The notes under the pieces were generated by a model. The model saw only the letters and a list, made by a program, of their open reading frames with translations. It was not told the DNA's origin and ran no database searches. Shown one piece after another: positions 1-8,291 of a stretch of DNA of 64,000 nucleotides (within the stretch, counting starts at the first letter, position 1; the number at the start of each line of letters is the position of its first letter). The DNA is from Shewanella sp. 1CM18E (GTDB lineage: Bacteria; Pseudomonadota; Gammaproteobacteria; Enterobacterales; Shewanellaceae), in NCBI RefSeq assembly GCF_023161665.1, contig NZ_JALNTW010000013.1, positions 57,634 to 121,633 of the forward strand, read 5' to 3'. The translations under genes and the position numbers were made by a program.

Positions 1-1
1 T

Positions 2-694
2 AGAGCTAAAGAAGGTCAATGGTTAGTGACTAATCACGCTATTGAGCCGCAAGCAACGCCGCACGTATTGGAAGGCTTTATGGGGTTTGCCAAAGCGATT
101 GGGGTAACAGATTTGACCCCAAGCTGGAATATTCCTGTACCAGCAGAGGATACTGAATACGCTAAAGCGCTTATTTCTGATGAAAGCCAAGTATTGGTGA
201 TTTGTGCCGCAGCAAGTAAAGCTGAGCGTAATTGGTTGCCAGAGCGCTACGCTGCTATCGCAGATTATGCGGTTACCAGAGGCTACCGGGTGATGCTATG
301 TGGTGGGCCAACAGCTCTTGAAAAAGAGCTAGCAGAGAAGATTCAAGCTGCATTGAAGTCAAACTTAGATAACCAAGTTGGTAAAACCTCCTTATTACAA
401 CTGCTGGCTATTTTAAAGCAAGCGTCTGTAGTCCTTGCTCCTGACACTGGCCCAGCCCATATGGCCGTTACCCAAGGTACACCAGTTATTGGCCTATACG
501 CGCATTCAAACCCTGGCAGAACAGGGCCGTACACCAGTTTAGATTCAGTTGTTAGCGTTTATGACAAAGTGATCAGCGAGCAGAAACAAGGTGAAATCCC
601 TTGGGGCACACGTGCCAAAGGTGAGCACCTGATGGAGCTGGTTGAGGTTGATGCTGTGATAGCCAAGTTTGCTCAAGTTTGTGAGCATTCTTAG
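2..694 (+). CDS. Glycosyltransferase family 9 (heptosyltransferase-like), C-terminal part
   Basis: The reading frame is open to the left edge, so the N-terminal domain lies outside the window; the GTG at 26 is simply an internal codon. What remains is the nucleotide-sugar-binding half of a GT-B enzyme of the LPS heptosyltransferase type. Visible family 9 signatures are a strand-turn with AAASKAERNWLPERY, where the donor phosphate is normally held, and the diagnostic APDTGPAHMAVTQGTPVIGL block followed by NPGRTGPY. The family transfers heptose or another sugar from a nucleotide sugar onto lipid A-core on the cytoplasmic face of the inner membrane. Neighbouring genes are also glycosyltransferase-like, which supports a role in LPS core assembly. 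Which sugar is moved cannot be read from the sequence. Confidence 0.88.
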   Translation, partial: RAKEGQWLVTNHAIEPQATPHVLEGFMGFAKAIGVTDLTPSWNIPVPAEDTEYAKALISDESQVLVICAAASKAERNWLPERYAAIADYAVTRGYRVMLCGGPTALEKELAEKIQAALKSNLDNQVGKTSLLQLLAILKQASVVLAPDTGPAHMAVTQGTPVIGLYAHSNPGRTGPYTSLDSVVSVYDKVISEQKQGEIPWGTRAKGEHLMELVEVDAVIAKFAQVCEHS

Positions 695-795
695 CTGCAC
701 CGGACTATTTTGTCTTAAGTTACAGTTTACGTAGTTGCCTGTTTTCTTTTAGATGTTAAGGCTGCTGGGTTCGATTTTGAAAGAGAGTTGATGAT

Positions 796-1857
796 ATGCC
801 ATCTGCACCAGTTTTTCTTTTTATTCCAGTATCTTGTGAAAAAGGTATTGGTGAGTATATGCGGTCAATGATAATTGCAAATGGTGTTCAAAAGCAGTGG
901 CCTAACGCAGAAATTCATTTTGCATTAAGTAAACACGCGCCTTATGTGGATTCCTGTCCTTTTCATACCCATATACTGCAAGATTCTCCGACAAAGCAGG
1001 TTAAAGCAGTCAATAATATTATTTCTGATTTGAAACCCGATATGGTCATTTTTGATGCATCAGGGAGAAAGTCGCAGCTCAAGCACGCTTATAAATCAGG
1101 GGCTAAAGTTGTATTTATTAGCCAACATAAAAAGAAACGTACTCGAGGATTGAAGATTGGTCGCAGTTTAGTTACTCATAGTCATTGGGTTGTACAGCCA
1201 GAGTTTGCAATTGCACCATTATCTATATTTGAACGACTAAAGTTAAAGCTGATTAATCGACCACAACCAATTGTCACCGGTCCGATATTTTCTCATCCAG
1301 ATAATGCTAATAAGTTAAATATATTAAATAAATATGGTTTAGCTGATGAGCCTTTTATTTTATTTAGTGCTGGTTCTGGCGGACATAAATATAGCCAAGG
1401 CAATGCTGCAGATTTATTTGCAGATGTGGCAGTACATATAAAAAACCAGCTTAAGCCTGTTGTTGTTTTTGGTGCAAACTACCCGAATGACCTACCAACC
1501 ATTGAGGGCGTAGTTTGCATTCGTTCTTTAGATAATGCGGATTTTATTAATTTAGTCAGTGCTGCCAAGGCTGCGGTTCTAAGCGGCGGTGGTACATTAT
1601 TACAGGCTATAGCAATGAATGTTCCGACCTTGGCTGTCGTGGTGGCTAAAGATCAGCCTTCTAGAGTTAATGCTTGTATAGCGCGTGATGTTATTAAGTC
1701 TGCTGAGTTAAATTTCGAGTCTATGTGCAAAGGAGTGCAGGAATTACTTGTGCCAGAAACTTTGGCTGACTTGCGTGATAAAACTAAGCAGATGAAGAGT
1801 GTTAATGGGTTGGAAGTTTGTATTGCCGACATTGCCCGTTTATTGGAGGACAAATAG
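796..1857 (+). CDS. GT-B fold glycosyltransferase-like protein, paralogue A
   Basis: A 353-residue soluble protein I cannot place in a named family. It has a GT-B/MurG-like look: an N-terminal half with a Gly-rich turn (EKGIGEYMRS, about residues 16-25) and DLKPDMVIFDASGR, and a C-terminal half beginning FILFSAGSGGHKYSQG and ending in VLSGGGTLLQAIAMNVPTLA, where UDP-sugar enzymes bind the donor. The stop codon is immediately followed by the ATG of the family 4 glycosyltransferase, so the two are co-transcribed. A clear paralogue lies at 3002-4051; the N-terminal halves match over long blocks (GEYMRS, WPNA, THIL, PTK.VK.VN, VIFDASGR, FISQHK). Role inferred: transfer of a sugar or other group in LPS/capsule synthesis. 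The start ATG was chosen because conserved sequence begins right after it. Confidence 0.6.
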   Translation: MPSAPVFLFIPVSCEKGIGEYMRSMIIANGVQKQWPNAEIHFALSKHAPYVDSCPFHTHILQDSPTKQVKAVNNIISDLKPDMVIFDASGRKSQLKHAYKSGAKVVFISQHKKKRTRGLKIGRSLVTHSHWVVQPEFAIAPLSIFERLKLKLINRPQPIVTGPIFSHPDNANKLNILNKYGLADEPFILFSAGSGGHKYSQGNAADLFADVAVHIKNQLKPVVVFGANYPNDLPTIEGVVCIRSLDNADFINLVSAAKAAVLSGGGTLLQAIAMNVPTLAVVVAKDQPSRVNACIARDVIKSAELNFESMCKGVQELLVPETLADLRDKTKQMKSVNGLEVCIADIARLLEDK

Positions 1858-2961
1858 ATGCCTAAAAGACGGATTGCAATCGTCATTGATAGTTTAGCTG
1901 GCGGTGGAGCTGAAAAGGTTATGCTCACGTTAGCTAATGAGTTAGTTAAACAGGGGCATGAGCCGCACCTTTTAGTGTTATTTGACCATTGCGAGCATCA
2001 TATTGAAAACGATATTCCAGTGCATTTTTGCTTTGATAAAAAGAAGGATAAGCATCTAGGCAGCTTTTGGAACACGAAACGTGATGCTCGACGTTTAGAT
2101 TGTTGGATTGAAGCATTGGAGCAAGATGTTGGCAAGTTCGAATTGTTCATTTCAAACTTGGATAAGACCAATTTATTGTTATCTCATTCAAAAGTAAGTC
2201 CTCTATATTTTGTAGTTCACTCATCGATTGAAGAGCCTTTAAAGCGAACTAAGAAGTTAGGCCCTATCGCTTATTTCAAAATGTTGCGAGCTAAGATGGC
2301 GCTTAATGGTAAACATTTGATTACCGTATCAGAGGGGATCAAAGAAGAGATTGAAAGGGTGGGGCGTATTGTTCCTGCTTCTATCACAACAATCTATAAC
2401 CCTTTTGAAATAGAAAGGATTAAGCAACAATCGTTGGAGGAAGTGACGGGACTGCCTGCGGGAGATTTTCTGATCCATGTTGGTAGGTTTGCCAAGCCGA
2501 AGCGACATGACGTGCTCTTTAAAGCGATTAAGCAGATGGAGCATGATTTACCGATAGTGTTACTTTGTAATAATGCCAAAAAAGCTAGAAAGATTGCTAA
2601 GAAGCATGGTGTGCTGGATCGGATTATTTTGCCAGGGTTTCAGCAAAACCCCTATCCATGGATAAAGGCGGCCAAATTGATGGTGCTCAGCTCAGATTAT
2701 GAGGGCTTGCCTACGGTATTAATTGAATCTCTCGTATGTAACACCCCTATAGTGAGTACTGACTGTGAGCACGGCCCTAAAGAGATCTTGACTGGTGATT
2801 TAGCGCAGTTCCTCGTTCCACGAAGGGATCCACAACGTTTGGCGTTAAAAATCGATGAAGCTTTGAAGAGTTATCCGGAAATAAAGCAAGTTGATTTATT
2901 GGAAAGGGTTGATGCTCATCAGGTCTGTTTGTCTTATTTAGATTTAATTAATCAGAAATGA
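1858..2961 (+). CDS. Glycosyltransferase family 4
   Basis: A GT-B retaining glycosyltransferase of 367 residues. The N-terminal acceptor domain opens with a beta strand and the Gly-rich loop LAGGGAEKVMLTLA (about residues 12-25). The C-terminal donor domain has FLIHVGRFAKPKRHDVL and the family 4 E-x7-E motif in SSDYEGLPTVLIESL, which contacts the nucleotide sugar. There is no membrane segment, so it should act at the cytoplasmic face of the inner membrane. It starts on the base after the stop of the upstream gene and is followed 40 bases later by the paralogue of that gene, so it sits inside a duplicated gene pair. The substrate is not known; the context suggests LPS outer core or O-antigen-like sugar assembly. 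Confidence 0.88.
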   Translation: MPKRRIAIVIDSLAGGGAEKVMLTLANELVKQGHEPHLLVLFDHCEHHIENDIPVHFCFDKKKDKHLGSFWNTKRDARRLDCWIEALEQDVGKFELFISNLDKTNLLLSHSKVSPLYFVVHSSIEEPLKRTKKLGPIAYFKMLRAKMALNGKHLITVSEGIKEEIERVGRIVPASITTIYNPFEIERIKQQSLEEVTGLPAGDFLIHVGRFAKPKRHDVLFKAIKQMEHDLPIVLLCNNAKKARKIAKKHGVLDRIILPGFQQNPYPWIKAAKLMVLSSDYEGLPTVLIESLVCNTPIVSTDCEHGPKEILTGDLAQFLVPRRDPQRLALKIDEALKSYPEIKQVDLLERVDAHQVCLSYLDLINQK

Positions 2962-3001
2962 TGGTTGATATCTGGGAATGTTGTATTAAAAGGGTGTTTT
3001 A

Positions 3002-4051
3002 ATGGATGTATTTGCGCCTAAGCTTTTGTTTCTCCCCGTATCCTCAGCTGAAGGATGTGGGGAGTACATGCGCTCTCTCATTATTGCTGATGCTGTTATG
3101 GAAAAATGGCCTAATGCAATCATACAGTTTGCAATTAGTCAGGAGGCTTTCTATGCGAAAGAGTGCCCCTATTTTACTCATATATTGAAAGATACGCCGA
3201 CAAAACTAGTCAAAGAGGTTAATGGACTAATAAGTGAGTTACAGCCCGATGCGGTTATTTTTGATGCTTCAGGGCGTCAAGTTCAAATGAAACATGCTAA
3301 ATCGCTCGGTGCAAAAGTAATCTTTATTAGCCAGCATAAGCGGAAAAGAGCGCGCGGCATGAAAATTAGCCGAGCAAGAGTGACAGATAGTCATTGGGTT
3401 GCTCAACCAGAGTTTGTTATCGGACCGATCAATTGGTTCGAGAGAAAAAAGTTGGAATTGATAGGTTGCAATGAGCCTGTTTTTATAGGGAGTGTTTTTG
3501 CCGCTCCAGAACCAAAGAGAAAGGCTGCACTAATAGAGTCATACGCTTTAGAGGAACATGGTTACATTTTGTTTAATGCTGGTTCTGGTGGTCACCAAGC
3601 AGAGTCAGGGTTAGCGGCAGATATTTTTTGGCGCGAAGCTGAAAAGCTCGCGACGAAAACGGGGTTGAAGTGTGTTATGGTTTTTGGGCCTAACTATCCA
3701 AAAACATTACCCAAATCAGATGCTGTCGTCGCCATTAAGACTTTGGAGAATAGAGATTTTATTTGTTTACTTGATGGGGCTAAAGTTGCGGTATTAGGTG
3801 GCGGTGATACCTTGCTTCAAGCTGTGAGTTTGAACAAACCGACTGTAGCCATTGCTGTTTCGAAGGACCAGCCAAAGCGTATTCAAGTATGTGAACAGCT
3901 TGATTTCATTTTTCCTTGTGCACTGGATGAGAGTATTTCGACGATCACATTTGATGCGATTGCATCAACAAATAGTTCTATTTCAAGCTTTAACCATGAG
4001 CCTAGTGGCCTGACAATAGCGATAAAAGAGTTGTCGCGTTTACTCGCATAA
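3002..4051 (+). CDS. GT-B fold glycosyltransferase-like protein, paralogue B
   Basis: A 349-residue paralogue of the product of 796-1857, sharing its length, order of blocks and likely GT-B fold. Shared landmarks are CGEYMRSLIIADAV, KWPNAIIQFAIS, VIFDASGRQVQMKHA, VIFISQHKRKRARGMKI, a C-terminal ILFNAGSGGHQ and a donor-site loop that here reads GGGDTLLQAVSLNKPT. The last loop differs from paralogue A (GGGT to GGGD), which could reflect a different donor. The C-terminal 60 residues diverge most. The gene is the last of the rightward cluster and is followed by a perfect inverted repeat that probably ends transcription. No family name can be given with confidence; a sugar or glycan transferase role is inferred from fold motifs and neighbours. 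Confidence 0.6.
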   Translation: MDVFAPKLLFLPVSSAEGCGEYMRSLIIADAVMEKWPNAIIQFAISQEAFYAKECPYFTHILKDTPTKLVKEVNGLISELQPDAVIFDASGRQVQMKHAKSLGAKVIFISQHKRKRARGMKISRARVTDSHWVAQPEFVIGPINWFERKKLELIGCNEPVFIGSVFAAPEPKRKAALIESYALEEHGYILFNAGSGGHQAESGLAADIFWREAEKLATKTGLKCVMVFGPNYPKTLPKSDAVVAIKTLENRDFICLLDGAKVAVLGGGDTLLQAVSLNKPTVAIAVSKDQPKRIQVCEQLDFIFPCALDESISTITFDAIASTNSSISSFNHEPSGLTIAIKELSRLLA

Positions 4052-4068
4052 ACTTGCTTCAAATCTAA

Positions 4069-4106
4069 GCACATTAATGTTAAGCATTCGCTCAACATTA
4101 ATGTGC
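4069..4106. terminator. Bidirectional terminator hairpin between convergent glycan operons
   Basis: Two perfect 13-base arms (gcacattaatgtt at 4069-4081 and its complement at 4094-4106) enclose a 12-base loop, followed on the plus strand by attttatatt. It lies between convergent genes ending at 4051 and 4118. The stem is AT-rich, so it may be weak. Confidence 0.6.
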
Positions 4107-4117
4107 ATTTTATATTG

Positions 4118-5086
4118 TTATCGATTTTTTATCTTATATTTCAAGTGGCTAAATGGTAATTTGATTATTCTTTTCCAGCCAATCGTTTTAAATATCTCAA
4201 ATTGTGAAACAGCTGCATTCGAATCACAGTATTGCTTGTAGAGCATTAGCCAGTCCAAATGGCTAATTTCATTAGGGCGTTTACTCTTTGGAATAAACCT
4301 CTCAATTAGCCCGAGTCCAATTTGTTCAGGTTCTAACACGACTAGGTTTGAGGCGATAAACCGTTCCCAATAAGCAAGTAATTCAGGTGTACTTTGATGA
4401 CGGTGTTCTAAATAGGGGACCTTGCTATCAAGCCTCATTAACCAAGCATTACAATAAACTTGCTCTGCATGAGGGCTTATTTTGGGGGCGCCACGATATT
4501 GTGGTTGCCCCATTAGATCCGGGTTAAATTCTAAATCAGCAAAAAGCGGCAGATCCCAGATTTTAAGTAAATCTTCAGTTAAACCAAAATGAAAGAAGTC
4601 ACTTGGTAACATTACAATTTTTTGACCGTCAGCGTAACGGCGAAAGTAACTGGTGTTAGTGACAACTCGCTGTGTAAATAGCTTGCTTGCATTGTCACGA
4701 GCAGGAAAAGCTTGTAGGGCTGTGACGAAATCATTGCCAGTTAAGAAGTTGTCAGAGCGAATTTTCACTGCGTAAGCAGTTTTTACCTGCTTTAAACCTT
4801 CTGCGCTTGATACTATTTGACGATTAAAGTTGAGCTTTCCTGGTTCACCTTTGGCGTTATATGAAGTTATTGTTGCGCCAGGATCTTTATTTAATAAGAG
4901 AGTGTCAGGTTCTAGCCCACTGCAATCTTGACCTTCCCAAGTTGATAAAATAATCGTCGCTCCCGGTAAATACTTACGGATGCTCGATATACATTTGTGG
5001 GTTATACCGGATTCCTGTGAACGCCCTTGATAAGCTTGGACGGGCCCCTGAATAACGACGCTGATATCTTTAAAATCTATATTCAT
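4118..5086 (-). CDS. WavE-family lipopolysaccharide synthesis protein
   Basis: A 322-residue protein of the WavE family, named after a Vibrio cholerae LPS core gene. It opens with the family hallmark ISVVIQGPV (about residues 8-16), then CISSIRKYLPGATIILSTWEG and an NKDPGA segment, resembling a GT-A-like nucleotide sugar fold. The middle has VKIRSDN, a candidate metal/substrate-binding Asp, and the later PSDFFHFG and SPHAEQVYCNAWL blocks are also typical of the family. There is no signal peptide or membrane span. It is the last gene of a leftward group after the nucleotidyltransferase at 5159-5875, with a 72-base gap, so it may use the activated compound made by those genes. The exact reaction of WavE proteins is not settled. 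Confidence 0.85.
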   Translation of the reverse strand: MNIDFKDISVVIQGPVQAYQGRSQESGITHKCISSIRKYLPGATIILSTWEGQDCSGLEPDTLLLNKDPGATITSYNAKGEPGKLNFNRQIVSSAEGLKQVKTAYAVKIRSDNFLTGNDFVTALQAFPARDNASKLFTQRVVTNTSYFRRYADGQKIVMLPSDFFHFGLTEDLLKIWDLPLFADLEFNPDLMGQPQYRGAPKISPHAEQVYCNAWLMRLDSKVPYLEHRHQSTPELLAYWERFIASNLVVLEPEQIGLGLIERFIPKSKRPNEISHLDWLMLYKQYCDSNAAVSQFEIFKTIGWKRIIKLPFSHLKYKIKNR

Positions 5087-5158
5087 ATATTGTGACTTAG
5101 TCGCTGCAGATTATTTTTAATCCAGTAGTTAGCTTTGTTTTATTGGCTGCTTTAGTGT

Positions 5159-5875
5159 TTATTTTATGAAGTCTAAATACTCTTGAGGCACTCCACAAAA
5201 TACCACTTCATCACGCGCTATTAAGTGGTAGCGAATATCCTTACCTTCTTCAATTAAATAGTTATACAACGGCGCGATATATAGCTCTTGTTTTTGCCAT
5301 TCAGAAATAGGTTTTGCTGCTTCTAATTGAAAAACTCGCTTAAAGTCTCCTGCTTGAGCAAAGTGATAAAGCCCTGTACTGCAGAGATCTGATATTGGAT
5401 TTTTTTCAGCGGTTGCTATTACTTGATTGCTGTTGGCTGATTTAGGCTTAGCGTAGGACCAATTACTGCCTTCTCCCTTAAACACTTCAAGATAGCCGTC
5501 ACCTTCGTCTGCAACATTGGGCAGAGCAAAGTTAGGTCGGAATGTATCAATGTTAAATATCGTAATTGGAACAGCGTCATCACAATCTTTAATACCAAGG
5601 TAAACCGTTTCTGCTTGGCCTCGAGTATCTGCTTCTAACGTAACAATTTGATAGTCTTGAATGCCTAATATTTGGCAGCGAGACTCGACAAATTGCGGAG
5701 TGTTGTAGTCACTACGCACTATAAAAATAAATTTAGTGGTTTCAAAGTAAGTCTTGAAGCTTAAAACGGCATGATCGAATAAGGGGATGCCGAGTGCAGG
5801 AAGCATGTATTTAGGCTCTGTATAACCAGCTTTAAAAAAACGCGAACTTAAACCCGCCATTGGGATCACTATCAT
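5159..5875 (-). CDS. Sugar-phosphate nucleotidyltransferase (NTP_transferase family)
   Basis: A 238-residue nucleotidyltransferase. The N-terminal IPMAGLSSRFFKAGYTEPKY (about residues 4-23) carries the nucleotide-binding loop with its Arg and the Pro-Lys pair typical of enzymes that join a phosphorylated compound to NTP. TRGQAETVYLG (about 85-95) is the usual base-recognition segment, and FNIDTFRPN holds the metal-binding Asp. The protein is short, close to the one-domain LicC/capsule type rather than the longer glucose-1-phosphate enzymes. Its start overlaps the stop of the upstream fusion gene by one base, so both are translated together. It probably makes the activated donor for this surface-glycan operon; whether the product is a CDP-, UDP- or other derivative is unknown. 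Confidence 0.82.
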   Translation of the reverse strand: MIVIPMAGLSSRFFKAGYTEPKYMLPALGIPLFDHAVLSFKTYFETTKFIFIVRSDYNTPQFVESRCQILGIQDYQIVTLEADTRGQAETVYLGIKDCDDAVPITIFNIDTFRPNFALPNVADEGDGYLEVFKGEGSNWSYAKPKSANSNQVIATAEKNPISDLCSTGLYHFAQAGDFKRVFQLEAAKPISEWQKQELYIAPLYNYLIEEGKDIRYHLIARDEVVFCGVPQEYLDFIK

Positions 5876-7455
5876 TAGAGACTTCCTGTGTTTAATTTTA
5901 TCTTATCAAATAAGCGGTAAGCATTGCCGATAAAGCCGAGTTGGCGTTCAGGCCTGTCACTATGAAGTGGCAACATTGATAAAAATAGTTGGATTTGCAT
6001 CGCGTAGAGTTGATTTTCGGTTATTGAAAACTCTTCATGGATAAGCTTGATAAAGTCCGCAATGATTTGCTGTTGCCTAGCGTCTGATGCAATAGCAAAG
6101 TTTAATGTCTGTTTATCTAGGCTGCAGTCAAAGTACCCCGCTATGATAGAGTCATAGAGGCCAATAACAGAGTGTGCGAGCTTGGCAATATCATAGGCAG
6201 TATTGCCATAGGTGGTAACGTTATCCTGTGCATCAATTCCCCTTGGATCGATGACTTTAATATTGCATGTTCTAAAGTCGTACAGAATATTGCTGAAGCA
6301 AAAGTCCCCGTGAAGAATATTCATTTTTTGCGTATCAGCGGGTAAAAAATCAAGGCTGAGTTTAGCAAGCTGCAGCAAGCTAGGCTGCAATTTACCATTA
6401 ACGGTTAAAGGCTGATGAATATCCACTGCTGCATCCGTTGAGTAGTCAGCTAAACGTTGCATGGTCTTAGTAGCAAAAAGCGCGTCTAAGCTTGATTTAT
6501 CTTTGTCGGTAAATTCACTTGCATGTTTAAGAAACTGGCAGCAGCTTTTTAAGATTTTACGCCATGAAAAAGCAGGTAAATGACTGAATACGTAAAGCTC
6601 ATTCAATGCGGTTAGGTGTAAATATTCAATGCTGTAACTAAAACTGCTTTCAGCATCTATTGTCGATAATAGTTGTGGGGTATAGCAGCGCAGCGAGCCA
6701 GGAATGGTTTGATACCAGTTAGCCTCTGCAGATAGCTTACTTTTTTTGTAACTGGTTTTGGTGACAACTTGCCCAGCAATGCACATTTCATTAAATGCAC
6801 GTTGGGTTGTCATGCGCGATTTTGATTGGTAGTAGGTGTGACTATGTCCAAAGTCGTACCAATTTTGGTAAATATGCGGTGCCATGCCTTTATCTTGGAT
6901 GTAAGCATTGAGGCCCTGAATAAAGTCCCAGTTTTGTTTAATGATATGGCGTACTAGCGCTTTTGGTGCAGAAAAACTAAAAAAGCCATTTGAGATTAAC
7001 TCGCTGCTTGGTGGTTGCTCGCGCGAGAAGCTACTCAGTTTGGCTGTATTGGGATTGTATTCTGCCCAATCATAATTATCTTCAACTTGGCTTAGCCCAA
7101 GCTGATCTACTTCTGAAGACAACTGATCAAACAGTGTATCACCATGTAAGATAAATAAAGGTTCGTTACTTTCAAATTCCAGTAGGTTTAAAGCATAAAC
7201 AATGGATTGCCCTAAGCTGAGATGGGGTGGCAAATATAGCAGCTCAACATGGCTATTATTGAGGGCATCAAGATCGTATGGGCTAGGGGAGAACCCTTCT
7301 GGCAAGGTTAATACAACCCGCTCACCTTGAGGAATTAAGGCTAACTGATGATGGAATAAGCGTTTATTGCCCACCGGCAAAAAGCAAGGCGGTAGTGGGC
7401 CAAATTCTGACTGCAGTTCTGTGGCGACTAAAGCCGCAGAGGTAATTAAATACAT
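5875..7455 (-). CDS. Fusion: nucleotidyltransferase-like domain + aminoglycoside/choline-kinase-like (APH) domain
   Basis: A 526-residue two-domain protein. Residues 1 to about 225 align by pattern with nucleotidyltransferases (CFLPVGNKRLFHHQLALI; FILHGDTLFDQL), but the canonical G-x-G-x-R loop is replaced by AALVATELQSEF and the Pro-Lys pair by PPCF, so this domain may be inactive or non-nucleotide-binding. Residues about 240-510 are an APH-fold kinase with an intact catalytic set: HGDFCFSN (His382, Asp384, Asn389) and the metal-binding Asp403 in VIDPRG. Such kinases phosphorylate small molecules such as choline or ethanolamine. It overlaps the phosphatase gene upstream by 10 bases and the true nucleotidyltransferase downstream by one, suggesting a coupled kinase-cytidylyltransferase-like pathway. 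The substrate cannot be read. Confidence 0.75.
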   Translation of the reverse strand: MYLITSAALVATELQSEFGPLPPCFLPVGNKRLFHHQLALIPQGERVVLTLPEGFSPSPYDLDALNNSHVELLYLPPHLSLGQSIVYALNLLEFESNEPLFILHGDTLFDQLSSEVDQLGLSQVEDNYDWAEYNPNTAKLSSFSREQPPSSELISNGFFSFSAPKALVRHIIKQNWDFIQGLNAYIQDKGMAPHIYQNWYDFGHSHTYYQSKSRMTTQRAFNEMCIAGQVVTKTSYKKSKLSAEANWYQTIPGSLRCYTPQLLSTIDAESSFSYSIEYLHLTALNELYVFSHLPAFSWRKILKSCCQFLKHASEFTDKDKSSLDALFATKTMQRLADYSTDAAVDIHQPLTVNGKLQPSLLQLAKLSLDFLPADTQKMNILHGDFCFSNILYDFRTCNIKVIDPRGIDAQDNVTTYGNTAYDIAKLAHSVIGLYDSIIAGYFDCSLDKQTLNFAIASDARQQQIIADFIKLIHEEFSITENQLYAMQIQLFLSMLPLHSDRPERQLGFIGNAYRLFDKIKLNTGSL

Positions 7456-7826
7456 ATTTTATCTACTTCGATAAGCTGCTCAATTTCTTCTTGAGTTAAC
7501 TTGGCAAACTCTGATGGACGAATTGCTCTATCGTCGATATAAAAACCTTCGTGGCCGCACCAAGGCTTACCTACTAAGATTTCATCATAGGGAACATTAT
7601 GTTTATCTAGCCAAGCTGTGATAATCGGTAAGGTATGGATATTGATTTTGCCTACATTCCCTTCAAAAGTACGCATATTACGTGCTGTCGATATGACAAT
7701 TTCAAAACCTTTAGATTGATATTCTTTGAGCCTATCAATGACGTCTTGGCGTGGGGTGACTTCAGCATAATTATTGGTATCAGCCATCGTCAGTGTGCCG
7801 TCTAGATCTACGATAAGTCTTTTCAT
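7446..7826 (-). CDS. HAD-superfamily phosphatase, capsule/polysaccharide type
   Basis: A small cap-less HAD phosphatase of 126 residues. Motif I is VDLDGTLT with nucleophile Asp7 and acid/base Asp9, motif II is the Ser/Thr in VISTARNM, motif III the Lys of ILVGKPW, and motif IV the acidic pair in FYIDDRA. It resembles the short HAD proteins found in capsule and LPS clusters that act on a phosphorylated sugar or small phospho-compound. It is the first gene of a leftward operon that continues into the kinase fusion (10-base overlap), the nucleotidyltransferase and WavE. No clear ribosome binding site precedes the ATG. The substrate is unknown. Confidence 0.82.
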   Translation of the reverse strand: MKRLIVDLDGTLTMADTNNYAEVTPRQDVIDRLKEYQSKGFEIVISTARNMRTFEGNVGKINIHTLPIITAWLDKHNVPYDEILVGKPWCGHEGFYIDDRAIRPSEFAKLTQEEIEQLIEVDKICI

Positions 7827-7978
7827 AAAAAGTCATTTTAGGTAACGAATTAATCCTTACATATTACTCTTTTTGGTTGGTAAAGTCATTTTGCAGCTTT
7901 ACTTATGGATGGTTTTTTCATACTGGAACAGGTTTTAGTTTATAATTGAATTTAGTTAATTATCGATTCTTAAATAGC

Positions 7979-8140
7979 ATGAACCGCACCAAAAAAATCA
8001 CTTTAAAACACATGAGCAAGCTTAAAAAAGCCAATGCTAAACTGCAAAATAGCAACAAGCCTAAGTACATTTCTAAGGCAGAAAGAGCGCGGTTGGAGGC
8101 TTTAGAAGCAGAAAACTCTGCACAAATAGACGGCGAATAG
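7979..8140 (+). CDS. DUF2986 small basic protein
   Basis: A 53-residue, strongly basic protein of unknown function, recognised as DUF2986 from its pattern MNRTKKI, LKKANAKL and SNKPKYISKAERARLE, seen in Shewanella and Vibrio. The frame is open back to a TTG at 7946, but the conserved sequence begins at the ATG at 7979, so that start is preferred; no good ribosome binding site is visible before either. It stands alone between the divergent phosphatase operon and gltS. Abundant Lys/Arg might suggest nucleic acid or ribosome binding, which is only a guess. Confidence 0.72.
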   Translation: MNRTKKITLKHMSKLKKANAKLQNSNKPKYISKAERARLEALEAENSAQIDGE

Positions 8141-8291
8141 CTTCTTTATTGCGCAAAAAGCCACTTTTCATGATCCAGATGCCATAATTCCGCTACGGCT
8201 AATATTATTTACCCTAATGAATATGCCAGAATAGCCGGCTAATTTTGGTTTTGTAGGTTGTTTACTGCAAAACCTAACGGATAGGAGTTTC

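Noticed and set aside
26..694. GTG at 26 as the true start of the family 9 glycosyltransferase
   Set aside because: The frame is open to the left edge and the remaining protein lacks a whole domain, so the gene is cut by the window.
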